Below the pieces are notes generated by a model. The model saw only the letters and a program-made list of their open reading frames with translations. It had not been told where the DNA came from and searched no databases. The position numbers were made by a program, and so were the translations under genes. A stretch of 64,000 nucleotides of DNA. Source: Desulfatibacillum alkenivorans DSM 16219 (GTDB lineage Bacteria; Desulfobacterota; Desulfobacteria; Desulfobacterales; Desulfatibacillaceae). The stretch covers positions 1 through 64,000 of the forward strand of contig NZ_FQZU01000013.1 in assembly GCF_900142135.1 (NCBI RefSeq). The letters run 5' to 3'. Within the stretch, counting starts at the first letter, position 1. Every line of letters begins with the position of its first letter. Below, in pieces: positions 62,159 through 64,000 of the stretch.

Positions 62159-63669
62159 TAGTGGTCAGGTTCATCGAATCAAAAGCAACTGTTTGGGCCG
62201 CTTTCATTCTGGTCGCGTTCTCCTATGCCATGGGTCTGATCGTCTCTCTTGCCGATCCGGATTTATGGGGTTACATGGCCTTTGGCTACACCTTCTGGAC
62301 GGAGCCGGGCTTTCCGTATACGGACCCTTTTTCCTACATGCCCGTCAACCCTGTATGGATTTACCACGAGTGGCTTACCGGGGTAATCTTTTTCCCTTTG
62401 TACGCAGGTATCGGGGAAGAAGCCCTGCAGGCATTAAGATATATTTTCGCCTTTTTGACGCTTTTTCTGGCCTACGCGGCGGCGAAAAAGCGCGGTGCTA
62501 AAACGTCCTTGGCCTTGCTTGGTCTTTTTTTTCCCGCATTCGCTATTTGCACGGGATTCGGACCGGTGCGCGCCCAGGTGTTCACCTATTTCTTTTTTGC
62601 GCTCACTCTCTATCTGCTGGAGACTTGCCGGCTGAGCCAGCGGTTCAAGCCCCTCTGGCTCTTCCCGCCTGTAATCCTGCTTTGGTGCAATCTCCACGGC
62701 GGTTTTGTAGCCGGATTGGCCATAGTCGGCCTTTATGCAGCAGGGGAGTTCTTATCCCGAAAACCCTGGAAGCCCTATTTGTTCATCCTGGCGCCGTGTC
62801 TGGCCGCCACTTTGATCAATCCTTACGGCTGGACCTACTGGACTTATTTGGTCAAGGCAATTCTAATGCCCAGGCCCGAGATTTATGAGTGGATGTCCAT
62901 CTGGAAAGCCATGTCCATGGGCTTCAAACACCTTGCCATTCCGCTTTTTATGGGGCTTTTTCCTTTAGCTGTGCTCTTCTGTCTAAAGCCTCTTCAAAAG
63001 AACTGGTCCGCCGTGCTGGTTTTGGCCGCCGTGAGCTGGATGGCATTCTCGCACATGAGGCACATCCCGTTCATGGGGATTGCCATGGCGGCGCTTTTGC
63101 CTTCCGGGGCTGATTATTTCATAAAGACCAAGTCCAGGGAAGCCTCCATACTATTGGGCGCGGCCTTGCTTTCCATGGCCTGCCTGGCGGTGTTGAACGC
63201 CAAGGTGGTCTGGGCGCATTTTCATTATCCGCAGGTATTACGAAATCCTTTGTCCATAGAAGCGCTGCCCGAAAGCCAGGTATTGCCCGGGCAGATGGCC
63301 TACCCGGTGGACGGCGTTGCTTTCATCAGGGAAAAAGGCTTGCACGGCAATATTCTGACGGAATTCGACTGGGGGCAGTTTGTCATGTGGTCCTTGCCGG
63401 ATTCCAAAGTGTCCATGGACGGGAGGTACGAAACCGTATACCCTGACAAGGTCTGCCGGGAGTACTTCGCCTTTGCTTACGGAAAGCCGGGCGCGGAGGA
63501 GTATTTAACCAAGTATCCCCACGAAATTGCGCTGCTAAAGGAGCGGTCCGTAACCAGCGCGCAGCTTGCCGCCTCTCCTGACTGGCTTCTCGCATACAAA
63601 GGCGACGGCTGCCTTGTGTTTTTAAAAAATCTTTTTCTTGAGAAAATTACGAAAAAGGCAATCCCATGA
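62155..63669 (+). CDS. Polytopic membrane protein, paralog 2
   Basis: A 504-residue paralog of the preceding protein, with matching ADPDLWGYMAFGYTFW, YHEWLTGVIFFPLY, NLHGGFVAGLAIVGLYAAGE, TLINPYGWTYWTYL and EFDWGQFVMWSLPDSKVSMD. The conserved acidic residue and the HEW motif in the loop after helix 1 may form an active site. It overlaps both neighbours by ATGA. Confidence 0.65.
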   Translation: MIVVRFIESKATVWAAFILVAFSYAMGLIVSLADPDLWGYMAFGYTFWTEPGFPYTDPFSYMPVNPVWIYHEWLTGVIFFPLYAGIGEEALQALRYIFAFLTLFLAYAAAKKRGAKTSLALLGLFFPAFAICTGFGPVRAQVFTYFFFALTLYLLETCRLSQRFKPLWLFPPVILLWCNLHGGFVAGLAIVGLYAAGEFLSRKPWKPYLFILAPCLAATLINPYGWTYWTYLVKAILMPRPEIYEWMSIWKAMSMGFKHLAIPLFMGLFPLAVLFCLKPLQKNWSAVLVLAAVSWMAFSHMRHIPFMGIAMAALLPSGADYFIKTKSREASILLGAALLSMACLAVLNAKVVWAHFHYPQVLRNPLSIEALPESQVLPGQMAYPVDGVAFIREKGLHGNILTEFDWGQFVMWSLPDSKVSMDGRYETVYPDKVCREYFAFAYGKPGAEEYLTKYPHEIALLKERSVTSAQLAASPDWLLAYKGDGCLVFLKNLFLEKITKKAIP

Positions 63670-64000
63670 TAAACGCAACCTGGAAAACGATGACGGCGGA
63701 CGCCGTGGCTCTGCGCCGAACCTTGCACGCCAGTCCGGAGCTAACCTGGCAGGAGCACAACACCGCCCAAATAATTCGCCGGGAGTTGGACCGCGCCGGC
63801 ATCGCCTGGCGCGAATGCGCCGGAACAGGCTCCCTGGCCGTGCTTGCACCAAAGGCGCCCGGCCGTCATATCGCCCTCAGGGCGGATATGGACGCCATGC
63901 CCATCACCGAAGCTACGGATCTGCCCTGGGCCTCGGCCGCGCCGGGCTGCATGCACGCTTGCGGACATGACGGCCATATAGCCGCGCTTACGGCTGCGGG
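63666..64000 (+). CDS. M20-family amidohydrolase, partial
   Basis: The start of a zinc-dependent amidohydrolase, cut by the window edge. LRADMDAMPI at 71-80 (metal ligand Asp) and MHACGHDGH at 96-104 match HipO/indole-3-acetyl-amino-acid or hippurate hydrolase relatives. About 110 of some 390 residues are visible. It overlaps the upstream membrane protein by ATGA. Confidence 0.85.
   Translation, partial: MINATWKTMTADAVALRRTLHASPELTWQEHNTAQIIRRELDRAGIAWRECAGTGSLAVLAPKAPGRHIALRADMDAMPITEATDLPWASAAPGCMHACGHDGHIAALTAA

Overview
The window looks like chromosomal DNA from a mesophilic, strictly anaerobic, sulfate-reducing type of Desulfobacterota. Gene content and style resemble Desulfatibacillum-like fatty-acid and alkane degraders, but that genus is an inference from the sequence alone. 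Supporting signs are a tetraheme cytochrome c3, several acyl-CoA and ADP-forming CoA ligases with TetR regulators, a corrinoid methyltransferase operon, a membrane-anchor-less molybdopterin oxidoreductase pair, UGA-encoded selenocysteine, and many dispersed intergenic repeats.

Layout. 1-1749: edge of an IS1634-type transposase, then a gene-free block of tandem and dispersed repeats. 1750-4258 (-): acyl-CoA synthetase and an archaeal-type thymidylate synthase. 4608-8354 (+): FapA/DUF342 protein, then queD-queE-queC for queuosine precursor synthesis. 8414-12081 (-): a truncated SDR, then an operon (SCP2-like protein, ThDP lyase, strictosidine-synthase-like beta-propeller) whose promoter carries two TetR-type operators shared with the divergent tetR at 12355. 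13090-16422 (+): a second tetR operon (NAD epimerase-like, acetoacetate-decarboxylase-like, SDR). 16423-17212: a small nucleotidyltransferase module bounded by a 73-bp duplication of the SDR 3' end. 17283-20880 (-): unknown protein, frameshifted SEC-C protein, BCCT transporter. 21761-24284 (+): MgtC/DUF4010 and EamA membrane proteins. 24770-26517 (+): two consecutive genes, each with an in-frame UGA and a textbook bacterial SECIS hairpin (peroxiredoxin-like protein; YeeE/YedE half-transporter), followed by the second YeeE/YedE half. 26758-27434: IS256 remnant and tRNA-Leu(CAA). 27720-34744 (+): tatB-tatC, cytochrome c3 with an FNR-type box, fused HyuA-HyuB hydantoinase/oxoprolinase, SGNH hydrolase. 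34746-37795 (-): zinc-ribbon, SPFH and STI1-like proteins. 38073-42941 (+): membrane protein, DSP-like phosphatase and a corrinoid methyl-transfer operon. 42966-46667 (-): glycogen phosphorylase, STAS protein, acetolactate decarboxylase lipoprotein. 46668-47301: repeats. 47302-51636: GFA protein; an ADP-forming acyl-CoA synthetase split into alpha (-) and beta (+) genes around a tetR with a clear operator; AraC/GyrI regulator. 52191-59101: GNAT, DmsAB-like oxidoreductase, a large PAS/PocR hybrid kinase. 59264-64000: three GT-C-like polytopic membrane proteins and the start of an M20 amidohydrolase.

The most notable items are the tandem selenoprotein genes, which ordinary ORF calling truncates: both have SECIS elements at the expected distance, and together they suggest a selenium-dependent thiol-redox and sulfur (thiosulfate-like) uptake module. 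Second is the nucleotidyltransferase cassette that appears to have inserted into the SDR 3' end while regenerating that end. No CRISPR array, rRNA or complete IS was seen.
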